From contig VXIS01000240.1 of assembly GCA_008704415.1 (NCBI GenBank), forward strand, positions 1-64,000: DNA of 64,000 bases, written 5' to 3'. The first letter of the stretch is position 1; every line of letters begins with the position of its first letter. A model generated the notes under the pieces. That model made no database searches and was not told where the DNA came from. It saw nothing but the letters and a program-made list of their open reading frames with translations. Source of the stretch: Sphaerosporella brunnea. Lineage: Eukaryota > Ascomycota > Pezizomycetes > Pezizales > Pyronemataceae. Positions 33,644 to 45,729 of this stretch are shown in pieces. The translations under genes and the position numbers were made by a program.

Positions 33644-35894
33644 ATGGGCCCAGGCACCATGATGATTGCGGCGGGTGCGGACAACAATGCCGGATACAAG
33701 CCGTTCTCCTCGGCGGTGGAGAAGCCATTGGCATCACTCGTGTCTTCACTGCACGTTTTCACGGAGGAAACCCGTCGGCAGCCGGCAGCGGCATACATAT
33801 CAACAGCGGCCTATGCATCAAGCCTGATGACGGCTGTGATATTGTCCTTCATACTCGTTGCTTTTCTCTATGTAATCATGGAAGACTACCGGCGCCATTC
33901 GGTCATGTATGCTTTTTCTTGCCCCACGTTGCTTTTTCCGCCGGCTCTGTTGCGTCCGATGTCTGACATTTGTGTGTGTGTGCGTTTATAGGCCGCCAGG
34001 ACCCTCCCCTGTGCCCTTCGTGGGTAATAAGTGGGATCTGCCGCCGTGCAAGCCTTGGTACAAGTTCAAACAGTGGACGGATATGTATGGGTCGCTGGTG
34101 ACAGTCTGGACGGGCCGTCGGCCAACAATTGTGATCGGAGATCCCAAAGTTGCTTGCGACCTGCTGGACCGGCGTTCGGCGATATACTCGTCGCGACCCC
34201 GCTTTGTAGTGATGGGTATGTCACCATGCAATGCCTCCTTTGACGCCCCTGTTTCCTTCCAGAAGCTTAAGGCCAGTTGCATGTGGTGTGTGTGTGTGTG
34301 TGTGTTTCTTCTTCCGCGCACGTGTCGTGCATACACACCCACCCACCCACATTTATGCATAAATACCTATATTTTTTCATTTTAAGGCGGCGCTGGGCTG
34401 ATCGCTGACCACACTCCTGCATTAAGGCGAGCTATTTACAAACAACGATTCCCTGCTCACGATGCCTCACGGCGATAAGTGGCGAAAGACACGAAAGATC
34501 TTCCACTCGGGGCTGCTGCGCCGGGCGTGTGAGACCTACAAGCCGATCCAGGAAGCGGAGTCGCAGCGGCTGGCGCGGGATCTGCTGGAGCGCCCCGCAG
34601 ACTTCGGAAGACACCTCGAGCGGTATGCGGCCAGCGTGATGGTGTGTGTCGCCTACGGCCGCCGTGTGGACGATCTCGACGATTCCATCGTCAGACGCAT
34701 CTATGAGCGAATGCGGTACATGTCCACCCTCAATGTGTAAGTTCGGGTTCTTTGCTTGTTTTGTTTTTGTTGCTTTTATTGTTGCTTTTATTGTTGCTTT
34801 TTTTCTCACGGTCGCACGACCGCCCTACCGAACCTTTGGGATCGGATCGTGGAGTGTTGAGAGAGCACTGTTGGCTGATGGACATATGACAGGCCGGGTG
34901 CATTCTGGGCAGAGTCATTCCCCCTGCTGAAGCGGGTGCCCGACTGTCTCGCGCGGTGGAAACGCGAAGTGAAGCAACGAGCCGAAGCCTCGTCGACGCT
35001 GCTGATGGAGCTCGCACAGCAAGTGCACGACCGCATGCAAGCTGGAGAAACACCCGCGTCCTTCACCAAGAACCTGTGGGAGAAATACGAAGCGGATCCG
35101 ACCGAGCTGACGCCGCGGGAGATCGCATATGCCACGGGATCGCTCTTTGGGGCTGGCAGCGACACCAGCTCCGCTACGCTCATGAGCTTCATTCTCGCCA
35201 TGACGTGCTTCCCCCACGTGGCTCGTAAAGCTCAGGCCGAAATCGACAGCGTGGTTGGCCGCGGCCGGGCCCCTACTTGGAGCGACGAACCGAGTCTCCC
35301 CTATTGCGCTGCCGTCATCAAGGAGACGTTGCGGTGGAGGCCCGTGGCGGTTATGGGTGGAACTCCCCACGCCAGCATCAAGGATGACTACTACGAGGGA
35401 CACTTTATCCCCAAGGGCACCACCATCCTCGGGAATCTGTGGGCTATCCACCACAACTCCAAATACTTCAAAGACTCGCACGAGTTCATCCCGGAGCGGT
35501 ATCTGGAGGTCCAGGAAGGCACCGAGCCGTACCCGCACCGCGATGGACATTCCGCATTTGGCTGGGTACGTCCCCCTCCCGATTTCTCTATCTTGCCTAT
35601 AAGCATCATCTGACAGCTGTTGTACAGGGCCGACGCATCTGCCCAGGAAAGCTGCTGGCCGAGAACAGTCTCTTCATCTCGATCACGCGGATCCTGTGGG
35701 GGTTCAACATCGAGAAACATGTGGATCCGGCAACGGGGGTGGAGGACGTTTACAACACGTTCGCTTACACGGACGGCTTCAATTCGAAGCCCCAGCCGTT
35801 CAGGTGCTGCATCACGCCGCGATCCGCGCAGATCAGAGACACTATCGAGCACGAGGCGAAGCTGGGCGAAAAGTTCTTGGAAAGGTACAGTTAG
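33644..35894 (+). CDS. Cytochrome P450 monooxygenase
   Basis: Five exons (33644-33906, 33992-34215, 34427-34736, 34893-35565, 35628-35894) give 578 aa. The heme-binding motif is FGWGRRICPG (Cys about 495, assembled across the last intron). The I-helix has AGSDTS (about 353-358), the K-helix ETLR (about 410-413) and the PERF-equivalent reads PERY. A membrane anchor, TAVILSFILVAFLYVIM, lies at about residues 60-80, followed by the proline hinge RPPGPSPVPFVGN, hence an ER-bound microsomal enzyme. The segment before the anchor is unusually long (about 55 residues). The general look is that of fungal CYPs near the CYP64-type group; the substrate is unknown and no secondary-metabolite genes lie beside it. 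Introns 62-211 bp. Confidence 0.93.
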
Positions 35895-38870
35895 ACGACG
35901 ACGCCGACGCCGACGACGACGACGACGACGACGATGATGTATGTAATTACGACCACTATTTTTTTTTTTTTCCTCCTATATACGATGCGGTGTGGTTGCA
36001 CTGCGTTTGGTCGCATGATTTTTTTAATTATTTTTTTTTGGGTGGTACTTGTTTTTTCCGTTATCTGTCTATCTGTATCGTTTTACCCCTTATCATTTTT
36101 AGTACCTAGTTTTCCCCTGTCTCTGTTTTTCTCTTTCTCTTTTTCTCTTTTTCGCTTTTTCGCTTTTTCTGGGTTTTATTATGACAGTGGGGTTTTTTTT
36201 TTGGCGTTTGCATGCAGGAATGCGGGGTTGGGGGGGGGCACTGGGCTGGCTATCTGGAATTTTGTTTTTAACTCATGCCGCACCGGGGGGGGGGGGGGGG
36301 TGTGCATCTGCAACTGTTTTGTACCTCAAGTTGCGGCCGTTGCATCATCATCATCAGCATGATCATCATGATCATCATGATCATCATCATCACCAGCATC
36401 ATCATTCACCGCTGCGCGCAGTGCCATGCATCTAAGCGAATAACCTCCAGCCGCAAGTAAAATAACAATATAAAATAACCGGTTATCGATAACCCGCCCC
36501 CACTCCCGCGCAAAAGTGCGGGGGCGGGGGGGCGGCGGGGGGTCATGTAGCGTAACTGGAGGGGCAGTACCGCGACTTTATTTAGCCAAAGATCTCCCAC
36601 GCCTGCCTCGGTACCGTCGATTCCTCCGCCCCCCCGGCAAAGAAATACTGGCACCACCACCCCCCCCCTCCTAGCTCTCAACCTCAAGCACAAGAGAGGG
36701 AAAAAAAAAAAAAAAAAAAAAAGAGAAAGAGGGTGTACGTCCCAGCGGCACCAGCACCACCCCCGACAAAAGCAAAAGGCAACCGCAACATCACCAGCCG
36801 CAACAGCCGATGCCTACGCTTCACCACCCTCGCACCAGCTGCGGGAGCCGGGTTGGAAAAAAAGGAAAAAGAAAAAAGGAAAAAGAAAAAAGAAAAAAAA
36901 AACCTGAAAAACTTTAAAAAACATGAGTGATCTCGCATGACCCCTCCCTCCCTCTTCGCAAGTTCTACAACTTACCCGCAAAAAAATCGCTGTTTAGAGC
37001 ACACCAAGCATCGATGTGCCGCATTAAGCTACTTCTACTCCAGCATCCTGTCATAGAAACGCCCGCATCGGACTTCTCACAGTCACAGGGCAATTGTTTT
37101 GCCACTGTGAGTATGGAGAGGGGATTTCGACCTGATTTTTTCCGTCCCCCCCCCCCTGCCCCGCGAACAATGGCGGGCGAGCACCGGTATCCTTCTGGAA
37201 TCTGGAGAGGAGGTTGACGGGAGTGGAAAAGGGTTGGGAGTTGGTTGTCGGGATCATGGATGCAAGGGTTTGGTTTGGGACGGCGGCGGGTTCGGTGCCG
37301 GAAGAAAAGAAAAGGGCGGGGGGGGTCCAGTCCAGGCAGGTGCCGGGAAAACGAATGTGGTGAGCGTCCCAAGCGCCCTTGCCCCTTATAAGGCCGGGGA
37401 TCCATCCTCCTTCACGCGTTCGCCGTTTTCCTGCCCGCCCACCCCGGCCTCTCCATTCCCCTGTATGTCTGCCAACTGGGGGGGGGGGGTTGGCAACCTT
37501 CGCCAAGTATTCCATACCCATCGTTACTAACCATACCCACATGTTACGTTAACTATGCTTTCAGGAAACAATACAGAGTCTCTAACTCAAAACTACACCG
37601 GAACAAAAAAAAAAAAAAACTTAAAAACTTAAACTCGCACCGATAACGAGTGATGAGTTGTGATTTCTTTTTTTGTTTTTTTTTTGGGGGGTTTTTTTTA
37701 GACTTTCTTCGACGTCGCCGAACCAAATGCGAGCGAGCTCGACGAGACCATCCTCCGTCGCCATTAGCTCCTCCTCCCCCCCAAAAGTTATCTGCAAAAC
37801 CACAGCTTTGCCGACGGAAACGGAAATGTGACAGCTGCAGGCTTCCGTCCTTCCTTGAGTCGCTGGTAAACAGAGATTCAACCCGTTGAGCCTTGCGGCG
37901 GGCTACGAAATCCCAACCCCTCGGCGGTTGATGGCCGGTGGCCGGGGCTATACCGACGTCCCAGAACCCCTCTCCACGCGCAATATCCCCGAGCGCAGCC
38001 TTCCCCAACTCAAGGTTTCAAGAATACCGGTCACCACCTTTCTGCCACATCGCGGTGGTGGTGGTGGTGGCGGTGGGCTATCTGTTATGAAAACGTATGA
38101 AAACGTATACTATGCCCGGCCCGCCCGCATAAGTAATTATGATGCCTTCTTTCAGGTGTTTTTTTTTGTCCGAGTCGTGGGGAAAATTGCAAATTGCAAA
38201 TATCCAGTTTTTCGCTGCCGCTCGTCCCAACCACACTCACTCACCCATCATATATGTATGTGTATAAAACAAAACAAAACAAAACAAAAGAAAAAGATTT
38301 TTTTTTAAAAAAAAACAGACAGGACCGATTTATCGAAGGGCCGAATAACCCCCCCTCAAAAAAAACCCCCCCGGCGTCAGTTTTTATTCCGAACACCGAT
38401 AGAGTATCTAGAGTATCTAGAGCAGAGTACCGCCCTTCGCGCGCGACCACCCCCCAAAAAAAATCAACCTTTTCCAAAGTTAAATCCGCATCTGCTGCAC
38501 TCACAACATTGAGATCCAGACCCGTGTGGCATTCTCGATATCACGCATGCATAAAAAAAAAAAAAAGTAGATCATCACTTGCCAGGCGTGGCGGTGACAC
38601 ACCGCGCTGTGGAGTGATGTCACAGCACAGCACAGCGGTATAAATACACAATATCACGCCGAACGAGTGATGGGCTGTGAATAAAGGAAGAAAAGTGCAA
38701 AATAGAAGCCAGTTTCATATCACAGTTAAGGGAGTTATTATCTGAACATGCATGAGTATTGCAGCATCCCCCCATATCTCATCTAAAGCTTCAGTCAGTA
38801 CCTTGGTAGAGTTCGTCACCACTCTCACCCAACAGTGAAGACGCCACAAATCATTTAGTAACAACCATCA
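35895..38870. other. Low-complexity intergenic region
   Basis: No gene. A GAC/GACGCC microsatellite begins two bases after the P450 stop (35896-35938). A CAT/GATCAT repeat lies at 36346-36410. Long T, G, A and C homopolymers occur near 35959, 36285, 36700, 37468 and 37606. Frames here are made of these repeats. Confidence 0.6.
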
Positions 38871-41203
38871 TTAACGCTCCCAAACGACAGAGTTTCCAAA
38901 CGACAGCATCCGCTGCTCATGCACCTCACCACGGACCGGGCGGGGATTACCCCAAATATCAAGGTCGTCAGCAGTGGTATCCTCAACTGGTATGGCGTCC
39001 AAGTGGTTCATGAGCTCCACGCGGCGGATCTCAGCACCGACTGTGCCCTCCATGCTAAAATAGTCGTCAACGGGAATACCAATATCTGACTCATGGTCCT
39101 GGAGGGAATCCTCGATGGTCTCGGTCTGGACTTCCCCAGTGGAGCCCATGAGGACCTTGTCCGGGTTCGGGGCATCCACCGTCTTACGAGCGGCAGGGGA
39201 TTTACTATGATGAGATACCGGATCAGGGCCTTGCGTGTCCAACTTTTCAAGGTACGCCTCCTCAATTCGGATAAATCGGTTGCGTTCCCGCAAAGACGGG
39301 GAATCCTGGGCCCTATCCTTGTAGGGGTCACAAGTAAATGCGTCTTTGGCGTCAGCTTCTGGCGTCTGGACGCCTGGATGATGGGAGCAGCCCGGCGTGT
39401 CTGCATCTGGTTGTGGCTGTAGCTGCTCGTTAGATTTCTCCTGAGTGCAAGGCTTGTAAGCGGCCCCAGGGCGAAACCAGTTCTCCGGGAGGATGCTAGC
39501 AGGAGGACTGGGCATTTCATCTGGCGGAGAGCAATGATTAGGAAGAGACCTAAGCCATGCAGCGACTATTTTCTTGGATTTGGTTACGATGGGAGACTCG
39601 TGCTTGACAGGAGTGGCCCTTCCCGGCGGAATGACAGTCCGAGGAACAACGTTGCGGCAAATATCGGCTGGCGTCTTAGCAACCAATCCGTCCGGCATAG
39701 CTCTGGGCTGCGAAACGACCCTGCGATCCGACTGGGGCTTATACTTGTCACCGAGCAAAGAAGCCAATTCCTCCTGCGCAGTCATATTCAGGGTAACGAC
39801 CCTGCGCCATGTAGGCTGTGAGACGACTCGCTCCGGTACAGGCCTGGTCCGGTCAGCGGTGTGAGAATTACCCAATTCCTGCGTAGGGGCGAAAGGCCTA
39901 TAACTGTCTCCGAGACGGGCATCAAGTTCCTCAGGTTTGACAGTGCAATCCTGGGAATCAAGCCTACGGCGAGTCTCGACGTCATCACTGGGGCGAGGAG
40001 TCACTAATCCCTCAGGGGAACCACGAGACTGGTCAAGGGCTCTACGGCGAGCCTCCCGTTCCGCCTGGCGTTTGACCCAATCCACTCCAGGTGGAGCGCG
40101 CACCTGTGGAACAACCCTGCACCGCTCGTCGATCTCCGCCTTTGACTTGCCCTTGAGACGAGAAAGCAAGACTTCCTCTGGCGTCTTGCTCAGTAGCTGG
40201 GGGGTAATTCTGTGTCTCAACTCTCCTTCCTCCTTGTGCTCTTCGGCTCTACGAGTGAGATACAATTCCTCTGGCGGATCGTAAGACTGAGATATGACCC
40301 TGCGACCTGTCTCGACGTTTTCCCTGGGGTTGACAGTGGCGTGAGAAGCCCCCGAAACGACCCTCGAACGGGCCAGCTCATCATCGGCAAATTTAACAGC
40401 CTGCAGGTCCTCGGGGTGAGTCCTCGCAACAACTCTCTCTCCACCATCCACCTTGTTATTTCCAGCTCTACCAGGGGGATACACTTCCTCTGGTGGATCG
40501 TAAGACTGAGATATGACCCTGCGACCTGTCTCGACGTTTTCCCTGGGCCTGATAGTGGCGTGAGAAGCCCCCGAAACAACTCTAGGACGAGCCACCTCTC
40601 CCTCGATAGTCTTTCCAGCCTCCAAGGCCTCTGGTGTCCTCGCCACAACTCTCTCTCCACCATCCACCTTTTCCCTCTTCGCAGCCACATCCGCTCTCCG
40701 CCGGCTCATCGCCTCGCAAACGCTGTGCTGCGTCTCGCGCCTCACGCCTCCGATCTCAGCCTCTGCCAGGCTTGGAGCCCTGGCAACCACGCTCGGCCGC
40801 GGAAAGTTGTCGCCGTAGGGGGGACGCCGGATCCTGACGACATCTGGGGATTTGCGCACGATGACGGTGCCGCGGTCCGAGGCTGTGTCTGTGGCCGCAG
40901 CAGTGCTGGCGGTGAGGGTGGTCGGGGTGGAGGGGATTGTGGGAGGAGTGTTTGGAGGGGCTGGAGGCTTGAATACTTCTGGCTCCACCCGATAGAGGTC
41001 TATTAAAGACTGCTCAACGGAGGGCTTGAGCGTCGTCGCCGCTGCTGAGTAGTTAGTTATTGTTGCACGGGATGCGGCTTGCTGGGAGGCTTACGGCGTG
41101 CCGGCGGCGGCGTTGGGGGTTCTCCGCGGCAGTACTTGATGAGTCGTTCTGCAGCAGGAGGACGCGGGCGGCGGGGAGCCGCCGGGTTTTCGGGGGGCGG
41201 CAT
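38871..41203 (-). CDS. Repeat-containing basic protein of unknown function
   Basis: Two exons (41203-41095 and 41044-38871, 50-bp intron) encode 760 aa. I do not recognise a domain. The N-terminus is P/R-rich (MPPPENPAAPRRPRPP). The middle (about residues 90-480) is a series of degenerate units of about 28-40 residues with the core RRVVSQ or RVVPQ, then a few variable residues and PPEEL. Two adjacent units of about 77 residues are nearly duplicated (VDGGERVVART..RPRENVETGRRVISQSYDPPEE). The C-terminal third is acidic and ends SFGNSVVWER. There is no signal peptide or membrane segment, and many R-S/T-P sites. The single long open second exon and phase-consistent first exon support a real gene. 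Confidence 0.7.
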
Positions 41204-42109
41204 TGCGAGGTGGGGAGGTAGGGGGTAGGGGGGGGAAGTGGGGTGGGAGCGGAAGTTGGGGGAGGTGAGGTGTTTGTTGTTGAAAGATCTAGAGCAGTGA
41301 GAAAGAAGCAAGCTTACAAATCCCCAACCTGCGAGAAGCAGCCCACGACTTTGTATGAGTATGAACCGGCGCTTCCAAAAAAGTTCCATACCCTAAAATC
41401 ATTGACTCTCACTCGAAGGGCGTCTTGAGTCGATCTTTGCTGTTCGTTTGTAACCCGAGATCTCGAGTCTGTTCCAGTCGATTCTGACACCCACACAAGA
41501 CGCTAGATGGCTGGCCTCAGGGTCCACCATTCCTGGCAGCACAAAGGCAATGGCCAATATGAGTTAGTTAGATATATCATAGCCAGTGTTCACCTCCCGC
41601 ATCTACCAGCTCAAATCCCCAACAACCCTACATAGAAGACGTCGCGTGTAGAGAAGGAGGAGGAGGCGGCCACAAAAGAAGGGCCGAGAGGATTAGCACT
41701 TCCATCAGGGACCAGTTGAGTGCCGAACGCTGCACAGCGTCAGCACCAAAGTAGGGATGTGCATAAGGGCCTGGATTTACTTCTCGTTTTAACGGCTTCC
41801 GCTCTCCTCGCTTTATCACCTGTTTTTCATCTCCTTGGGAGAGGAGGGGGGTAGAAGGCCGCAGGCCCCAAACAGTGGGGGCGCTCGGGGGTTCTTCTCA
41901 TGTACCTCAATGCCACCATGGCCGCAATCGGCCGAATGCAATATGATGAAAACAAGAATAACAACAACAAAAAAGCCAGTGTTCACGTAGACTCGTTGTT
42001 TCAAAGCCCACAACGTTCCAAATAATCACATCCAAATCCGCAAAAAACCAAAAGGCTATTGCTATTGGACACCCCCTCAATCCGAAACAACGCCCCCTCC
42101 AGGGCCATG
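41204..42109. other. Intergenic region with LINE copy
   Basis: It holds the 5' flank of the repeat-protein gene (41204-41580) and the LINE insertion at 41594-41973. No gene is seen. Confidence 0.55.
41594..41973 (+). mobile_element. 5'-truncated LINE insertion with 13-bp target-site duplication
   Basis: The copy ends with the family 3' signature: GGCCGCAGGCCCC, GCCACCATGGCCGCAATCGGCC hairpin and ATGCAATATGATGAAAACAA, then an A/C-rich tail. Identical 13-mers AGCCAGTGTTCAC flank it at 41581-41593 and 41974-41986. It has no coding capacity of its own. The hairpin has one mismatch (AATC). Confidence 0.8.
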
Positions 42110-45100
42110 CTAAATCTTCCTCCAAACCTCGCGATACCGTCCCCACTCCGTAAAGCCTATATTATTTATCAGCCATGTCCCACAAAAAAAAAACCCCCAA
42201 CCCGCAGCGCAAAACATAAAAAAAAAAAAAAAAAAAAAAAGCATAGCAAAGTAAAAAACCACTCACCCAAACTAGTATAAACCTCCCAATCATCCGCCCA
42301 GCCCACAAAGCACCCCTTCAACCCCCGTTGTTTCAGTTCCAAAATCGCCGCCACAATCAGTCCCTTCCGGACTCCGCTGCGGTTTCTATACTCTGCTGTT
42401 TTATGCGTAAGCCCTCTTGCTCCCCCATGTCTCCCCCCCAAGTCCCGGCTCCGCTTTGCTGGGACAAAACTCACGTCTGACCCCCACAAACCCCATGCCG
42501 CCCACCCTCTCCCCAATGATGCCGGGCCACGGAATATCCCTGGCGACTCTGGACGCCACCTCAGGGGTATAAACCAGGGCGGCGCCCACCACCTCCCCCT
42601 CCTTCGTGGCAACAAGCGCATCCGCCTCCTCATCCCTCAACCTCTCAAACATTGCCACCCACCCAGGCAACTCTCCAAACCATCTTTCCTCGAACCTCAG
42701 CAGCTCTTCAAACTGTTCTCCGGCTGCGCAGTTGGAGATGGTGATGCTTTGAGCTGCGAGATCGCGAGAGAGCGACGAGGAGCCGGCGGTGAAGGTGAAT
42801 CTTTCGAAGCAGAGGTAGAGGTCGCGGATGATATTGTCGCTGCTGCCGCCGCTCAGGCCACTGGATTCGAGCTTCCAGCCGCGGTGCGAGAACCAGACCG
42901 TGTCCTCGGCTGGGAGGGAGAGCGGAAGCCCCGGGAAGATGCGCGGGAAGATGCTGCCAAGCTGGAGGGTGCTTATGCCGGGTATGTTGCGGAGGTGGCG
43001 GACGGCGACGTCGTGGAGGGAGAGGCCGATGCCTAGATCTCTGCGGTAGGAATGTTAGAAAAAATCGCTGGGTAGACACCTGCTACCTCCTCTATGACAA
43101 CTGCCCACCCCCCCGGCCTCAGAAGAAAAGAATGCAGCACATATATATATATAAAAAAAATGAATAGCGAACCGGTGAGTAGGCTTAACGAGCAGCAGCG
43201 CCAGACTCCCAATGACTTTATTACTACCCAACACGATGACAAACGTAGCTGCGAAGCCCAACAGTTCCTGGGTGGTAGTATGTCTGACCACAAAATGCTG
43301 TGCGGAGCCAGCAGGGCGGTCGAGGAGCCCGCTGAGCGTGTTGGCATCCATGCGCCATTTGCGCCCTAAACTCTCGCTCCAGAGGTCCGCAGATGCATAC
43401 AGGTCCCTTCGCTTCTCCCAGACCTCCACGAACCATTGCCTGAAAAAACACACCAAAATCTTAGCTTCGCATTCCCCTATCGAAAAAGAAATGAAAAAAT
43501 AAATATATGTCAAAAAAAGTAAAAGAAAAATAGAACACCGAAAAGAAAAAATATATAACTCAGAAGAAAAAAAAAGAGAGTAAACACAACCACAATAGTC
43601 GTGTTATAGCAGATGAACATGCCGTTGTTGCCGCAGCGCTGGCGCCCCGGGCACCTGCACCGGTAACACCCCCGCGCTGTGCCGTTCGCCAAATATTACC
43701 GCTGCCGCCGTCTCGAGCGCTATTGGAGAGTATTCGTATGTGCAGATGTACGTTCCGTCTGTGGTCGTTAGTACGGTCCAACGTCTAATCGTGGGAACTT
43801 ACATTTCCGGTCATCTAATAAGTCAAAAGGATCGCACGCTGCAAGGTTAATTATTGGCTTGCTGTATCCAAGCCGGTGTACCGCGCCTGCTGTTTGTATC
43901 TGAGTTTTCGCACTCGGTCTCATCGCGTTTGCAGTGACGAATATGATCGCCGCGCACCGCTTGATCAACGAGGCGTGCGTCTGCGTGATGCCCTGCGCCG
44001 TGTAGGGTGCGTGTATTATTCGCGGGTGACGGCGGGAAAGCGCCCTGCCAAAACATTCAAACGGATCCATGGTTGGTTCACCCGGTGCGCGTGGGTGCAG
44101 CGGCCGGACGACCGGTGTCAGGAGAAGTACTTCATCCGATGGGGTGATCTTGTTCGACAGCGGCATCAGCGTCCGCTCGTCCCTGACTACCGTGATCGAG
44201 TTCTCGTATGCTTTACGCGCGATCGTCCGATGCTGTTGCATCAATGCTGGCAGTCGCTGGGGATCTGGAGCTGCCAGCGCTGTTCGCCAGCTAAAGTAAT
44301 GGTCCTTGAGTCGTAATATCAACGACGAGGCTCGACATATCTGGTCCTTGCACATCTGCTTTCGGCTGATTGCTTCGTACACGGCTTGTATTCCCTGCAT
44401 CTGCACCACCTGGTTGTGGTAAATCAATATCATGTCGCACCCCGTGTTGACCGCCGTGACCACCGCTTGCCCGATTTTTTGCGAGTCCCTCGTAAACACC
44501 GGCGTATCCGTGACATCGCACACAGTCACACCCTCATAACCAATCTGCCTTCGTAGCACCTCTCCGATGATGTGCTTGGCCCAGGCCGGTTCGCCGCCGC
44601 CGCCGCCTTCTTCGGGCCCCGGCCATATCGACGAGCTCAGCATTATGCTGTCCAAACCGGCCGCCACAGCTCTTCGGAACGGTACCATTTCCGTCGACTC
44701 TATCTCGTCGGGTGTCTTCGTCTGGAATACGGAATCCCGTCGTCCATCTCTCGACAAAATCCCCGGAAAGTGCTTCGCGCAGTGGCCCACGCCTCCCGCC
44801 CTGAGACCCTCCGTGAATGCCACGCCGAAGCGCCCGACCATCTGCGGGTCATCCCCGAACGCTCTGACGCTGATGGTGGTGTTGCCCTGCTCGCTGATCA
44901 CATCCAGCACCGGTGCGAAGTTCCAGTTGATGCCGACCGCTGCGAGTTCTGTGGCGGTGGCTTTGGCGATGTCAAAGGCTTGGTTTGGCGACCTTGTGGC
45001 GCCCAAGGCCATTGCACCTGGAAAGTGGGTCCCTCGGATGCCGTCGCCGAACCGACTAATCTGTGCTACGTTACAACGCCGGCCTTCGTTCGTCGCACAA

Positions 45101-45550
45101 AAGGCAAACCCCCATCAGGTGGACCACGTACCATGCCGTTCTCTTGCTCGATTCCAATCATGAGTGGGTTTCGGAATCCAGCCGCTTGCGCAATCTTCTG
45201 CAATTCCTGCGTAAGGGTTGCAACCTGCACGTCGTCTGGAAGCACATCAGCGACTGTGCACGGTGCGCAGACAATGTGCGTGCAGCCCGCCCGGCAAGCA
45301 TACCTCGAATGTTCCTTGCGGTCAACAATATGTTTCCGACATAGTACTTCTCAATCATGGTCTGAATGTCTGGTGTCACGCTGAGCCCATCGAACACCAC
45401 CATGAACATCTGGCCGATATTTCTGGAACGACGATGTCGCCATTAGCTTCGCTGATTGCGCGCAATTACAGCGGATACGCACCGCAAAGTGTCTTCGTCC
45501 AGAATCTCATCTCTGGCTATAGCTGTTGGTCGTGGCGGAGGTGCCGACAT
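42110..45550 (-). CDS. GH3 beta-N-acetylglucosaminidase-like / GNAT acetyltransferase fusion
   Basis: Nine exons (45550-45483, 45422-45304, 45235-45132, 45060-43803, 43758-43623, 43439-43173, 43040-42475, 42395-42267, 42156-42110) give 897 aa in phase. Residues 1 to about 560 are a GH3 (NagZ-type) domain: NIGQMFMVVFDG, GIEQENGMISRFGDG, FPGAMALGAT, NFAPVLDV, CAKHFPG, the nucleophile loop GVTVCDVTDTP, then TYICTYEYSPIALETAAAV. The rest is GNAT-like: one module with an acetyl-CoA loop RDLGIG, and a second with a degenerate one (RPEYRNRSGVRKG). A GH3-GNAT fusion is known from fungi, and action on GlcNAc or amino-sugar breakdown products is inferred. The usual DSH of the Asp-His dyad reads DSV. 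The acetyltransferase substrate is unknown; no signal peptide, so cytosolic. Confidence 0.88.
43440..43622 (-). other. GC-AG intron joining GH3 and GNAT parts
   Basis: The GH3 part ends LRQQ(R) and the GNAT part begins QWFVEVWEKRRDLY. Only a donor GCATGT (CG|GCATGT) with acceptor TTTTTTCAG restores the phase; no GT donor in the required phase fits. The intron is 183 bp, T-rich on the coding strand and longer than most here. Confidence 0.65.
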
Positions 45551-45660
45551 GTAGTCTATCACCTATTTGGCGCAACCGCGAATCAGCGACACTTTCGTTA
45601 CACGGTCGCACAAAGCGTTCCGCACTAACATTCATCCTACGCTGTTGTTGTTGTAGTTGT

Positions 45661-45729
<69 letters not shown>

